A DNA stretch of 64,000 nucleotides, from the NCBI GenBank assembly GCA_030005635.1, contig JARUHP010000009.1:1-64000 (forward strand), in the 5' to 3' direction. The position numbers and the translations under genes were made by a program. Origin of the DNA: Deltaproteobacteria bacterium IMCC39146. Its GTDB lineage: Bacteria > Desulfobacterota > Desulfuromonadia > Desulfuromonadales > BM103. Shown piece after piece: positions 24,914 to 33,951 of the stretch; position 1 is the first letter of the stretch; each line of letters opens with the position of its first letter. Below the pieces are notes generated by a model, which saw only the letters and a list, made by a program, of their open reading frames with translations, was not told the DNA's origin and did not search any database.

Positions 24914-25894
24914 ATGTATATCGGCTCCCTTAAACTCAAGAACCCTATCTTTTCAGCGCCTATGGCGGGCATCTCTGACCTGCCTTACAGGCTCATCATG
25001 AAGCGCCATGGCGCCGCACTGGTCTATTCTGAAATGATCAGCGCTAATGGCCTCTTCTACAGCGGGAAAGCCACTCGGAAGCTCCTCCATTCCTCTCCAG
25101 AAGAACACCCCCTGGCAGTGCAACTCTTCGGAGACGCTCCGGAAAGACTTGCTGAAGCAACTAAACAGGTGGAGGAGTATGGTGAGTTGATCGATCTCAA
25201 CCTTGGTTGTCCCGTACGCAAAGTCATCCGCTCTGGAGCAGGCAGCGCCCTTCTACGTGAACCAGAGAAAGTCGCACGCATCGTCGCCGCAGTGCGCCGT
25301 GCAACGACACGACCGCTGACAGTCAAAATCAGATCCGGCTGGGACCACGATTCTGTCAACTTTATCGAGATTGCCCGTATCGCCGTTGAAGAAGGTGTAG
25401 ATGCCATCACCCTGCACCCACGTACACGCTCCCAGATGTTCGGCGGTTCCGCCGACTGGATGCAAATAAGTGCATTAAAAAAGGCTGTCTCCGTACCGGT
25501 TATTGGCAGCGGAGACCTCTTTTCAGCAGAGTGTATTAAAACCATGTTTGAGCAGACTGGATGTGATGCGGTCATGATCGGTCGTGGCGGCTATGGCAAC
25601 CCCTGGATCATTCAACAGGCCCTTGACCTGCTCGCAGACAAGCCGGAAACCCAGCCGAGCACAGAAGAACGTTTTGCCGTCGCCAAAGAGCATTTGAGGC
25701 TTTGTCTGGAGACATTCGGTCCACAAAAAACATTGGGCCACATGCGCAAGCACCTCTGCTGGTATGTCCGAGGCATGGAGAACTCGGCGGAATTTCGCTC
25801 CGGTATCAACCAGACACGAACAATTGACGAGATGAGCACCCTTCTCGAAAATTTCTTCACCTTTTCGCCGGGAGTGATGCCCAAAGATGATTAG
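24914..25894 (+). CDS. dusB: tRNA-dihydrouridine synthase (NifR3/DusB type)
   Basis: The 326-residue FMN-dependent TIM-barrel enzyme reduces uridines in the tRNA D-loop. Motifs are FSAPMAGISDLPYR, SEMISANGL, the catalytic cysteine in DLNLGCPVRKV, GSALLREPE, VKIRSGWD and MIGRGGYGNPW. I chose the ATG at 24914 because conservation begins at MYIGSLKLKNPIF. An in-frame ATG at 24881 and one at 24815 would add unrelated residues, and none has a clear ribosome site. Its stop overlaps the ntrB start. The nifR3-ntrB-ntrC order is the classic nitrogen-control operon of alphaproteobacteria. Confidence 0.9.
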   Translation: MYIGSLKLKNPIFSAPMAGISDLPYRLIMKRHGAALVYSEMISANGLFYSGKATRKLLHSSPEEHPLAVQLFGDAPERLAEATKQVEEYGELIDLNLGCPVRKVIRSGAGSALLREPEKVARIVAAVRRATTRPLTVKIRSGWDHDSVNFIEIARIAVEEGVDAITLHPRTRSQMFGGSADWMQISALKKAVSVPVIGSGDLFSAECIKTMFEQTGCDAVMIGRGGYGNPWIIQQALDLLADKPETQPSTEERFAVAKEHLRLCLETFGPQKTLGHMRKHLCWYVRGMENSAEFRSGINQTRTIDEMSTLLENFFTFSPGVMPKDD

Positions 25895-26993
25895 CCGTGA
25901 ACCTTCTCCTGATACCGACTCTACTCTCTACGGCAGAATTCTGGAGAACATAGACCGTGCGGTGATCGCCTTTGATCAGGAAGGTTGTATCACACTCTTA
26001 AATCCGGCTGCGGAAGCGCTCATGGAGCGTTCTTCCAGACAAATGTCCGGCCAACACTACGACGTCCTTTTCAAAGGCCAGGAGACACTCCTCTACCTGA
26101 TCAAGGTTGCCCTCAACGAAAGTCGCTCCATCACTGACGACGAGGGCCTCTACCTGCACAGGACTAACGCATCTCCCCTGCCGGTCAATGCGTACGCCGC
26201 CCCGATCTATACCAATCGTGGCGATCAGGACGGAGCGGTTATGATCGTCCGTGATCTGTCCCGCATCAAGGAGTTGGAAGGAACACTGCGGCGGGCTGAC
26301 CGTCTGTCGATCTTGGGGACTCTGGCGGCAGGACTGGCTCACGAGATAAAGAACCCACTGGGGGGCATTAAGGGCGCGGCTCAACTCCTTGCCATGGAAC
26401 TGCCTGAGGAAAACTCGCTGCAGGACTACACACGAATCATGGTCAAAGAAGTGGATCGGATTAATTTCATTATTGAAGAACTCATGGAACTGGGCAATCC
26501 ACGCACACCGGAATTTGCTGAAGTCGATCTGACCAAAATTCTTGACGATATTGTTTTATTACAACGCGAAGCTGCTCGTAACCAGAACACAAAGTTCATT
26601 TTAAGGTTCGACCCCAGCATTCCGCCGGTCCGAGGAGACGAAAGTCTGCTGACCCGACTCTTCCTGAACCTCATAAAGAATGCGCGTGAGGCCATATCTC
26701 ATGATGGCGAAGTTATGATCGAGACAAGGATCGCCTCAAGCTACCACATGACTGGACCGGGCAGGCGCTCATCACCAATGGTGGATATTACAATCAGCGA
26801 TACCGGCTGTGGTATCGCTGCCGATGAAATGGAGCGTATTTTCACGCCTTACTTCACCACCAAGATCAAAGGCAGTGGCCTAGGTCTGGCTATTTCGCAA
26901 AAAATAATTGAAGACCACAATGGTCTGTTGAGAATTGAGAGTACCCCTGGTGAGGGGACCACTATGACAGTTTCATTGCCGCTACGCCGCTAG
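25887..26993 (+). CDS. ntrB: Nitrogen-regulation sensor histidine kinase NtrB-like
   Basis: The 368-residue cytoplasmic kinase has no membrane helices. A PAS domain (about 14-125) is followed by the dimerisation/phosphoacceptor helix with His152 (LAAGLAHEIKNPLGG). The HATPase part carries an N box (FLNLIKNAREAI), G1 (DTGCGIA), F (FTPYFTTK) and G2 (GSGLGLAI). The HEIKNPL box and soluble architecture are those of NtrB/GlnL, which phosphorylates NtrC under PII control. It overlaps dusB by 8 bp and is 25 bp upstream of ntrC. Confidence 0.85.
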   Translation: MISREPSPDTDSTLYGRILENIDRAVIAFDQEGCITLLNPAAEALMERSSRQMSGQHYDVLFKGQETLLYLIKVALNESRSITDDEGLYLHRTNASPLPVNAYAAPIYTNRGDQDGAVMIVRDLSRIKELEGTLRRADRLSILGTLAAGLAHEIKNPLGGIKGAAQLLAMELPEENSLQDYTRIMVKEVDRINFIIEELMELGNPRTPEFAEVDLTKILDDIVLLQREAARNQNTKFILRFDPSIPPVRGDESLLTRLFLNLIKNAREAISHDGEVMIETRIASSYHMTGPGRRSSPMVDITISDTGCGIAADEMERIFTPYFTTKIKGSGLGLAISQKIIEDHNGLLRIESTPGEGTTMTVSLPLRR

Positions 26994-27018
26994 CAAGATT
27001 TTTCAAGGAGTGCCACAC

Positions 27019-28449
27019 ATGTCGATCAAACGAATTCTGGTTGCAGATGACGAAGAGAGTATCCGATGGGTGCTTTCCAAATCCTTAACCAAACAGGGCT
27101 ACCAGGTTGATCTGGCCAAAGACGGCAAAGAAGCTTTGCTGATGAGCAGAAAGCAGAGCTATGATCTGGCGGTCCTCGACATAAAGATGCCAGGGATCAC
27201 CGGGCTAGAGCTCTTAAGCAAGTTCCAGGAAGAATGCCCGCAGGCGCTGATCGTTATCATGACGGCAGAATCCTCCATGAAGAATGCCGTGGAAGCCATG
27301 AAACGCGGCGCCTACGATTACCTGACCAAGCCTTTTGACCTCGACGCCCTTGATGCCATCATCTTCAAGGCGCAGAAGGCTTCAAAGGTCTCTGCCGAAG
27401 TGTCTGTTCTTAAACAGGAGATCAAGGACCATTATCAGCTGGAGAGAACCATTATCGGCCAGAGCCAGCCAATGCAGAAGATTTACAAAACCCTAGGCAA
27501 AATAGCACCATCCGACATAACGATTCTCATTTACGGTGAAAGCGGCACGGGTAAGGAGTTGATCGCCAGGGCGATCCACTTCAACAGTCCTCGCCTTGGG
27601 AACCCTTTCATCGCGCTCAACTGCGCCGCAATACCAAGAGAGCTCCTTGAAAGTGAGTTGTTCGGCCACGAGAAAGGCGCCTTCACCGGTGCAACAGAAA
27701 GGAAGATCGGCAAATTCGAACAGGCCAATGACGGTACTATCTTCCTTGATGAAATCGGCGACATGCCTCTGGAACTGCAAGCCAAACTGTTAAGAGTCCT
27801 GCAGGAGAAAGAAGTGACCCGCACCGGAGGCAACACAACGATTAAGATCAATACCCGCATCGTTGCAGCGACCAATCAGGACCTTAAGAGCAAAGTGCAA
27901 CAGAAAGAGTTTCGTGAAGACCTCTACTATCGTTTGAACGTAGTTCCGCTGGAACTCCCTGCACTACGCGATCGTCGCGAAGACATCCCAAACCTTGCAG
28001 ACTATTTCCTGGCCAAAGCTCATCAGGAATATGCTTCTCCGGCAAACGGCTTTGCGAAAGAAGCGATGGACCTGCTTTGCGGTTATGATTGGCCGGGCAA
28101 CGTTCGCGAGCTTGAAAACGCGATCCAGCGAGCCTCCCTGCTCTCGCCCGACGCGCTGCTCAACGCCGCAGACTTTCCTGACCTGACGTCGGGACAAGGC
28201 CCCAGCGGCAATGGCACCTCGTTAGAGGCATTGATCACACAGAAGCTACAGAGCTCTCTCACACAAATCGACCTGCAGGACATGGACAACCTTTACGAAA
28301 TGGTGCTGCACCAGATGGAACGACCTTTGATTAACATCGTTCTGGAGAAAACACGCGGCAATCAGGTGAAGGCCGCCGAAGTCCTCGGCATCAACCGCAA
28401 TACACTGCGCAAGAAGATCCAGACTCTCAATATCACGGCTAAACGCTAG
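27019..28449 (+). CDS. ntrC: Sigma-54-dependent response regulator NtrC-like
   Basis: The 476-residue enhancer-binding protein has a receiver domain (acceptor Asp54 in AVLDIKMPG, with Asp10/Asp11 nearby). Its AAA+ domain carries Walker A GESGTGKE, GAFTGATERKIGKFEQA (sigma-54 contact loop), Walker B GTIFLDEIGDM and the R-finger region. A Fis-type helix-turn-helix ends the protein (KAAEVLGINRNTLRKKI). CAAGGAG lies eight bases before the ATG at 27019. A GTG at 27010 is also in frame. It probably activates nitrogen-assimilation promoters on phosphorylation by its neighbour. Confidence 0.9.
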   Translation: MSIKRILVADDEESIRWVLSKSLTKQGYQVDLAKDGKEALLMSRKQSYDLAVLDIKMPGITGLELLSKFQEECPQALIVIMTAESSMKNAVEAMKRGAYDYLTKPFDLDALDAIIFKAQKASKVSAEVSVLKQEIKDHYQLERTIIGQSQPMQKIYKTLGKIAPSDITILIYGESGTGKELIARAIHFNSPRLGNPFIALNCAAIPRELLESELFGHEKGAFTGATERKIGKFEQANDGTIFLDEIGDMPLELQAKLLRVLQEKEVTRTGGNTTIKINTRIVAATNQDLKSKVQQKEFREDLYYRLNVVPLELPALRDRREDIPNLADYFLAKAHQEYASPANGFAKEAMDLLCGYDWPGNVRELENAIQRASLLSPDALLNAADFPDLTSGQGPSGNGTSLEALITQKLQSSLTQIDLQDMDNLYEMVLHQMERPLINIVLEKTRGNQVKAAEVLGINRNTLRKKIQTLNITAKR

Positions 28450-28476
28450 GCACATCATTCAACAGAACAAGGATAT

Positions 28477-28512
28477 CGAAACGGCACTCAATGACTGAGC
28501 GCCGTTTTGGTT
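28477..28512 (+). terminator. Terminator of dusB-ntrBC
   Basis: The arms AAACGGC (28479-28485) and GCCGTTT (28501-28507) have an inner CTCA/TGAG stem and a TTTT-containing tail. Confidence 0.7.
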
Positions 28513-28553
28513 TCCTTCTCCACTTTATCTCCGGCCCATGCAATGCTATCTTA

Positions 28554-29069
28554 ATGGCTATGCAACAACCAAGCAGCAACCAAAACACTAAAAGCTTGCC
28601 GACAGTATCAATTATTGTTGCCATGACCAGCGAACGCGTTATTGGCACCCAGCAGGGTTTGCCCTGGCAGCTTCCTGAGGATTTGCAGCTGTTCAAACGC
28701 AAGACCCTTGGAAAAGCTGTCATCATGGGACGCAAAACCCATCAGTCGATAGGTCAACCACTGCCGGGACGTCACAATATTGTTTTGAGCCGAGCTCCTG
28801 TAACCTTAGCAGGCGTACAAATCTGCAGCAGCTTTATCGAAGGCCTGGCTGAGGCCGCCCGTTATGGGCTGCCGATCTTCGTGATCGGCGGTGCAGCGCT
28901 TTATGAAAAAGCCTTACCGGTCGCATCTGAGCTACATATCTCCTGGGTCGATGAAAACGCCTCGGGAGACATCCATTTCCCGTCTTTCGATCTTGATGAC
29001 TGGAGAGTTCTCAGCGTCACAGAATATTCAGGATTCAAACATATCCATTATCAACGTATCAACACCTAG
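28554..29069 (+). CDS. folA: Dihydrofolate reductase
   Basis: The 171-residue enzyme reduces dihydrofolate to tetrahydrofolate with NADPH. Visible elements are VSIIVAMTSERVIGTQQGLPWQLPEDLQ (in part: substrate loop with conserved Trp and acidic residue), KAVIMGRKTHQSIG (NADPH Arg/Lys), NIVLSR and VIGGAALYEKAL. The frame is open back to 28491, but the preceding terminator hairpin overlaps that segment, so the ATG at 28554 or 28560 is likelier. The neighbour is thyX, completing a thymidylate/folate pair. Confidence 0.9.
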   Translation: MAMQQPSSNQNTKSLPTVSIIVAMTSERVIGTQQGLPWQLPEDLQLFKRKTLGKAVIMGRKTHQSIGQPLPGRHNIVLSRAPVTLAGVQICSSFIEGLAEAARYGLPIFVIGGAALYEKALPVASELHISWVDENASGDIHFPSFDLDDWRVLSVTEYSGFKHIHYQRINT

Positions 29070-29145
29070 CGCCTTAATGACTTGAATGATTGTACATGGC
29101 TGCCGACCCGACGGCCTTGGGTGACACACACGAAAGGAAGATGAA

Positions 29146-30051
29146 ATGGAAGAGACTACTATAGAGCGCGCCAGTGTGGCCGCTCTTGACGAAATTCTGG
29201 GAAAAAGCTTTCCGGTCCTGGATCATGGCCACGTAAGGATCATCGATTACATGGGCGATGATGCCGCAATCGTACAGGCAGCTAGAGTTTCGTACGGAGC
29301 GGGGACAAAACAAGTCCATGAAGACCGTGGCTTGATTCGTTACCTGCTGCGCAACGCACACACAACTCCTTTCGAGATGTGCAAGCTCAAGCTGCATATC
29401 CGTGTGCCGATGGACTGCTGGCGGCAGTGGATACGTCATCGCACTGCATCTGTCAATGAATACAGCACACGTTACTCTGAGGCAATCTCAGACCAGCAAG
29501 GGACCCTGCCAGGGGAATGGCGCCTCCAGACGACGCAGAACAAACAAGGCAGCGAAGGCTTCCTTGAACTCGACCTGGGCAAGGAGTTGACCGCCAGCGA
29601 GGAGAACTTTCACCAGTCCGCGAGGGATTTATACCAATCGCGAATTGAATCGGGTGTGGCCCGTGAGCAGGCCCGCAAAGACCTCCCCCTTTCGACATAC
29701 ACAGAAGCCTACTGGTCGATTGACCTGCACAATCTCCTGCACTTTCTAATGCTGCGTATGGACAGCCATGCGCAAACCGAAATCCGTCAATATGCAACGG
29801 TTATCGGAGAAGAAATCGTCGCCCGCTGGGTTCCTTTTGTCTGGGAGGCCTTCAGGGACTACAGGTTGAACGCTACTCGACTTTCCGGGCCAGAGACGGA
29901 GCTTATGAGGTTACTGATTGCACGAGACAAACCTGCGGCAAAAGAGTGGCTGAGAGAACAGGGTTGGGTCAGCTTAAAGGACGGCAAGAAATCAAGAGAA
30001 GCGAAGGAACTCGAAGTCAAACTGGAGGCATTGGGGCTACGACTTCCCTGA
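29146..30051 (+). CDS. thyX: Flavin-dependent thymidylate synthase
   Basis: The 301-residue FAD enzyme methylates dUMP to dTMP with methylene-THF and NADPH. The signature RHRTASVNEYSTRY (residues 97-110) matches RHRxxSxNxxSxRY. Other elements are HTTPFE near 72 and the C-terminal HLLHFLMLRMDSHAQTEIR-type segment (NLLHFLMLRMD). It is longer than the 220-250 residue minimum owing to an internal charged segment (about 125-160). GAAAGGAAG precedes the ATG. It probably shares a transcript with folA. Confidence 0.93.
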   Translation: MEETTIERASVAALDEILGKSFPVLDHGHVRIIDYMGDDAAIVQAARVSYGAGTKQVHEDRGLIRYLLRNAHTTPFEMCKLKLHIRVPMDCWRQWIRHRTASVNEYSTRYSEAISDQQGTLPGEWRLQTTQNKQGSEGFLELDLGKELTASEENFHQSARDLYQSRIESGVAREQARKDLPLSTYTEAYWSIDLHNLLHFLMLRMDSHAQTEIRQYATVIGEEIVARWVPFVWEAFRDYRLNATRLSGPETELMRLLIARDKPAAKEWLREQGWVSLKDGKKSREAKELEVKLEALGLRLP

Positions 30052-30072
30052 AAATATCAGTAGTTAGCACCC

Positions 30073-30106
30073 AATAAAAAAGCCGGCCATTTCTGGCCGG
30101 CTTCAA
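30073..30106 (-). terminator. Terminator at the dnaB 3' end (convergent with thyX)
   Basis: The arms AAGCCGGCCA (30080-30089) and TGGCCGGCTT (30094-30103) enclose a TTTC loop. The minus strand continues with a T run, so the site chiefly ends the dnaB transcript. The hairpin touches the dnaB stop codon. Confidence 0.8.
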
Positions 30107-31491
30107 GCTGCGTAATCATCACTACGTTCCGATCGACTCTCAAAGCGCGTGAACTCGCCAAGAAAAGTCAATTGTTCGACTCCAAGCGGCCCATTTCTCT
30201 GCTTACCGATGATCACCTCGGCGCTGCGTTCGTGATTCTCTCCACAGCTGTTATCGCGCTTCTTACAGGCGTCGCAGTATACCGTCTCACGATAAAGAAA
30301 CATAATGACGTCGGCATCCTGCTCAATCGCACCCGATTCACGTAAATCGGAAAGCATGGGTCGCTTGTCGGTACGACTCTCCAGAGAGCGGTTCAACTGC
30401 GACAAAGCAATAACCGGGACATTAAGCTCTTTGGCCAGAGCCTTGAGTGATCGTGAAATCTCTGAGATCTCCTGCTGCCTGTTTTCAGTATTTTTACCTG
30501 TCATAAGCTGCAAGTAATCAACAACAATCAGACCAAGATTCTTTTCTGCACTGAGACGGCGAGCCTTGGCACGAACCTCGAGAACGCTGATCGACGGAGT
30601 ATCATCAATATAAATTGGAGCTTCAGCGATAATACCGGCCGCATTGACCAGAGTAGGAAATTCGGACTGAGCCAGCTTGCCGGTTCGAACTCGTCCAGAT
30701 TCAATACGGGCGACCGAGCAAAGCAAACGTTGAACCAGCTGCTCCTTGCTCATCTCCAACGAAAAGACCAGCGATGTAACAGGTTTACTTGAATGCATGG
30801 AGGCGTATTCGACGAGATTGAGACAGAAAGCCGTTTTGCCCATGGAAGGTCGCGCGGCAACAATAACCAGGTCGCCACCCTGCATACCTGAAGTCATAGT
30901 GTCGAGGTCTTTGAAACCGGTCGGGACACCGGTGATCAGCTCTTTACGACTGTAGAGCCCTTCAATCGTCTTGATCGTCTCCTTAACGATATCCTTGGTC
31001 GCATAATAAGACTGCTTGGTCTTCATATTCGCGATCTTAAAGATCTCGCCTTCGGCCCAATCAAGAGAGGTCTCAACTTCACCGCCCTCATAACCTCTGC
31101 TGGCAATCTCGGTCGCGACCTTGATCAACTCGCGAGCGATGGCCTTCTCTTTAACAATTTTACAATAGTAGCTGATGTTGGCCGCGGTCGGCACGTAATC
31201 GACAAGAGTTGCCAGGTAGGAACTGCCACCAACTTCCTCGAGTACATCCTGAGTCTTCAGGACGTCTGTCAAGGTGACCAAATCAGCGGGCTCATTGCGT
31301 TCATACAGAGTGATCAACGCATTAAAGATTTTGCCGTGGGAGGATCGGTAGAAGTCTTCCGGACGCAGAGATTCCAAAGCCCTGCTCAGGGCCTCGTTCT
31401 CCAACAGGATTCCCCCCAGAACAGACATTTCTGCTTCCAGGTTCTGGGGTGGCAGGCGATGTTCAGCGCGATCTTGCACGTTCGCCCTCAA
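30103..31491 (-). CDS. dnaB: Replicative DNA helicase DnaB
   Basis: The 462-residue hexameric helicase unwinds DNA at the replication fork. The N-terminal primase-interacting domain (residues 10-115, PPQNLEAEMSVLGG) and linker precede a RecA-like motor with Walker A ARPSMGKTAF, Walker B LIVVDYLQLM, SQLNRSLE and DLRESGAIEQDAD. No intein interrupts the P-loop. It is the last gene of the minus-strand ribosomal cluster, 57 bp after rplI, the usual deltaproteobacterial arrangement. Confidence 0.95.
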   Translation of the reverse strand: MRANVQDRAEHRLPPQNLEAEMSVLGGILLENEALSRALESLRPEDFYRSSHGKIFNALITLYERNEPADLVTLTDVLKTQDVLEEVGGSSYLATLVDYVPTAANISYYCKIVKEKAIARELIKVATEIASRGYEGGEVETSLDWAEGEIFKIANMKTKQSYYATKDIVKETIKTIEGLYSRKELITGVPTGFKDLDTMTSGMQGGDLVIVAARPSMGKTAFCLNLVEYASMHSSKPVTSLVFSLEMSKEQLVQRLLCSVARIESGRVRTGKLAQSEFPTLVNAAGIIAEAPIYIDDTPSISVLEVRAKARRLSAEKNLGLIVVDYLQLMTGKNTENRQQEISEISRSLKALAKELNVPVIALSQLNRSLESRTDKRPMLSDLRESGAIEQDADVIMFLYRETVYCDACKKRDNSCGENHERSAEVIIGKQRNGPLGVEQLTFLGEFTRFESRSERSDDYAA

Positions 31492-31497
31492 GGGAAA

Positions 31498-31527
31498 AGA
31501 GGGGCCTGCACGAGAGCAGGCCCCTGA
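31498..31527 (-). terminator. Hairpin between rplI and dnaB
   Basis: The arms AGGGGCCTGC (31500-31509) and GCAGGCCCCT (31516-31525) are followed on the minus strand by CTTTTCCCTT. It may be a partial terminator that lowers dnaB expression relative to ribosomal genes. Confidence 0.55.
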
Positions 31528-31548
31528 AGTCGGTTACAGCTTTTGCTC

Positions 31549-32055
31549 TTAAGCGTCAGCAGGAGTCTCTGTAGAAACGGCTACAGGAACAGCTGCAGGA
31601 GCTGGCTTAGCATCTTCACTGATGACAATAATCTTAACGATGGCATTAACACCAGCATTCAACTTGATATCAACCGCATGCTCACCAAGCTCTTTAATCG
31701 GCTGCTCAAGCAGGATTTTACGGCGATCGATTTCAATGCCCTGGGCAGCGAGGCTTTCGGCGATTTCCATAGAGGTTACCGAGCCGAACAGCTTGCCTTC
31801 TTCGCTTGCTTTATGCACAAAGGTACACTCAACAGCCTCAATCCTGGCCTTGACGTCAGCAGCTTCCTGGCTCAGTTTCTCAGCCTTGCGATTCAGCTGG
31901 CGCTTGTGATGCTCAAGTTCTTTGAGCTTAGCCTCACTCGCTTCAACGGCCATCCCCTGGGGGACCAGGTAATTACGACCGTAACCAGGCTTGACCTTGA
32001 CCACTTCACCAATGGTCCCGAGATTTTTAACATTTTCAGTCAGAATGACATCCAT
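31549..32055 (-). CDS. rplI: 50S ribosomal protein L9
   Basis: The 168-residue ribosomal protein has the N-terminal domain MDVILTENVKNLGTIGEVVKVKPGYGRNYL (in part), the long central helix (KLKELEHHKRQLNRKAEKLSQ) and a C-terminal RNA-binding domain. An Ala/Pro-rich extension of about 18 residues (APAAVPVAVSTETPADA) exceeds the usual 148-150 residues. AGGAT precedes the start. It lies in the rpsF-rpsR-DUF2232-rplI order. Confidence 0.95.
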   Translation of the reverse strand: MDVILTENVKNLGTIGEVVKVKPGYGRNYLVPQGMAVEASEAKLKELEHHKRQLNRKAEKLSQEAADVKARIEAVECTFVHKASEEGKLFGSVTSMEIAESLAAQGIEIDRRKILLEQPIKELGEHAVDIKLNAGVNAIVKIIVISEDAKPAPAAVPVAVSTETPADA

Positions 32056-32076
32056 CTTTTTATCCTCCCAAAATCT

Positions 32077-33015
32077 TTATGATTCAGGTTCTTTTGGTTT
32101 GCGAAAATCAGCCCACAAGTCAAACACGCCAATTCCAGTAACAACCATCGGTAACGGATTAACCAACGTAACCAGCAGGTAGCCGACGGTTCTGATGATC
32201 GGCGAAAAAGCCTTGCGGCGAAAAAAACAATCGATAACAGCCAGACCTTGCAGAAAATAGACCGGCAACAGAATCACCAGCAGGTTCAGGGCAAAGGTTC
32301 CAGCTATCCCTTCAACAAAGGCAACCAGGAAGCCGGAAGCTATGAGTATCCAGACCAGCCATTCAGGTGACTTCCACTCGGGAAAGGCTCTGCCTGGGAC
32401 AGTATAACGACCTCGTGCCAACAGTGACAGCATAAAGACCATGCCAACAACCATAAGGCCACTGACGGTGATCACAATCCCCGGATAAGCTTTCTCCAGG
32501 AAGCTGGCCATATTCTCTATCGCCAGGCCCACCTCACGCTTCTGGACTGCAGGAAGGTCTGCGTCAGCAAACATGTCCTGCATGATCGTCGTGGTCTGGA
32601 CAATTTCCTTGCCGATCAGATCACTCACTGTTACCAAGGGCGACTGTCCGGAGAAAGCTGAGACAACCAGTAAGCCGCAAAGGCTGGCCGCGACCATGGC
32701 CCATAAAACAGCGACTGCAGCCTTGTCCCAAGCGAAACCCCGGTTCAACAACCATGGTAAGGCAACACCCGGAATACCAAACTGAACCAGGTACATGACT
32801 GACGAAGCAGAATCCGCTGTCAGCAGGATCAAGAACGCAGTCAATACGACTGTCACTCCTGCAGCTGCTGAGCCAACACGCATTCCAACAAAAGCTGCCG
32901 GTAAAGGCGTGAAGAGATTCACCGCAACAGCAGCAAAACCCAGAGCAGCAAAGGTCCCGAACAAGGCATACCCGGCTATCGTGCCGAGTACAACGTAAAG
33001 TCCTCGTTGCATCAT
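32077..33015 (-). CDS. DUF2232 membrane protein (YybS-like)
   Basis: The 312-residue membrane protein has about eight hydrophobic helices and a central hydrophilic segment (residues 125-165, VSDLIGKEIVQTTTIMQDMF). The C-terminal QGLAVIDCFFRRKAFSP and NPLPMVVTGIGVFDLWADFR fit DUF2232. Its function is not established, but it is regularly found between rpsR and rplI, as here. The start follows the rpsR stop by 4 bp, so translation is probably coupled. Confidence 0.8.
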   Translation of the reverse strand: MMQRGLYVVLGTIAGYALFGTFAALGFAAVAVNLFTPLPAAFVGMRVGSAAAGVTVVLTAFLILLTADSASSVMYLVQFGIPGVALPWLLNRGFAWDKAAVAVLWAMVAASLCGLLVVSAFSGQSPLVTVSDLIGKEIVQTTTIMQDMFADADLPAVQKREVGLAIENMASFLEKAYPGIVITVSGLMVVGMVFMLSLLARGRYTVPGRAFPEWKSPEWLVWILIASGFLVAFVEGIAGTFALNLLVILLPVYFLQGLAVIDCFFRRKAFSPIIRTVGYLLVTLVNPLPMVVTGIGVFDLWADFRKPKEPES

Positions 33016-33019
33016 CGAG

Positions 33020-33301
33020 CTAGCGCTGCGATGAACCCCTCTCGAGAGAGTGGCTTGCTGTAAAAGGAAGTAACGCGATATTACGCGCGCGCTTGATTGC
33101 TTCTGTCAATTTTCTCTGATGATCCGAACAGGTACCGGAAATCCGCCGTGGAGTGATCTTGCCACGCTCGGAAATAAAATAACGCAGGGAACGGATATCT
33201 TTGTAGTCGATCGTTGCTTTCTTATCGGCACAGAAACGGCAAACTTTACGACGTCCATAACGCCGACGGGGTGCACCGCTGCGATTTCCTTCATATGCCA
33301 T
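33020..33301 (-). CDS. rpsR: 30S ribosomal protein S18
   Basis: The 93-residue basic protein contains [34 protein letters not shown] (in part), the S18 core, with CRFC of the zinc-type variant, and [20 protein letters not shown]. It binds 16S rRNA as a heterodimer with S6, whose gene is 42 bp upstream. GGAG precedes the ATG. Confidence 0.95.
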   Translation of the reverse strand: MAYEGNRSGAPRRRYGRRKVCRFCADKKATIDYKDIRSLRYFISERGKITPRRISGTCSDHQRKLTEAIKRARNIALLPFTASHSLERGSSQR

Positions 33302-33343
33302 GACTATATCTCCTTCTTCATCGTTTTAAGGTTGATTCGAATG

Positions 33344-33763
33344 TTAGGATTCTTCTGTTGTTTCCTCGGCAGCAGCTTCAGCTTCTGCGGGGGCTTCGGT
33401 GGCAGCTTCGGTCGCCTCAGCATCTTCTGCAGTGGCTTCTTCGGGTGCAGCCTCAACAACAGGGGGCGCCACGTAACCACCTTCCAGAATAACGGTCTGG
33501 AACTTGATTACCTTTTCGTCGATGCGCATGCGGCGCTCGAACTCGGCAATAACAGTCGGCTCGGCGTCAAAGATCACCAGAACGAAACAGCCTTTAGACT
33601 GCTTCTTGACCTGATAGGCCAGTGTCCGGGTTCCCCAGTTTTCTACCTTGAGAACGTCAGCAGCCTGATCAGACAAGATCGTTTTGTACTTGTCGATGAG
33701 GGCAACCTGATCGTCCCCGATGACTTCCGGGTGTACGATGAAGATTGATTCGTAGGTTCGCAT
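33344..33763 (-). CDS. rpsF: 30S ribosomal protein S6
   Basis: The 139-residue protein has an S6 core (residues 1-100, MRTYESIFIVHPEV, VENWGTRTLAYQVKKQ, FERRMRIDEKVIKF) plus a 40-residue Ala/Glu-rich acidic tail (EATAEDAEATEAATEAPAEAE). Such tails are common in S6 and are targets of glutamylation in some bacteria. The ATG at 33763 has AGAGGAGG upstream. The longer frame to 33817 is not needed. Confidence 0.95.
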   Translation of the reverse strand: MRTYESIFIVHPEVIGDDQVALIDKYKTILSDQAADVLKVENWGTRTLAYQVKKQSKGCFVLVIFDAEPTVIAEFERRMRIDEKVIKFQTVILEGGYVAPPVVEAAPEEATAEDAEATEAATEAPAEAEAAAEETTEES

Positions 33764-33779
33764 AAAACCTCCTCTTGAG

Positions 33780-33835
33780 TTATTAGCCCCGCCAGGCGGA
33801 GCAAGGAGCGGAAGCATCCAGCATGCTTCCTTCTA
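33780..33835 (-). promoter_or_regulatory. rpsF leader with two hairpins (candidate S6:S18 site)
   Basis: On the minus strand an 8-bp hairpin (33810-33830, GGAAGCAT arm) is followed by a GC-rich imperfect stem (33786-33802). Then come the AGAGGAGG box and ATG. rpsF leaders in many bacteria bind the S6:S18 complex for feedback. The position fits, but the conserved motif was not verified. Confidence 0.3.
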
Positions 33836-33951
33836 AACAACTTTGTTTTCTACCACACCCCGTACCACGAGGCAATGGAATTTTATAAAAACAGAACACC
33901 ACCGACACCGAGTTATCCTGCCGCCGTCTCCGGTTTCTGTAGCCTGACTAC

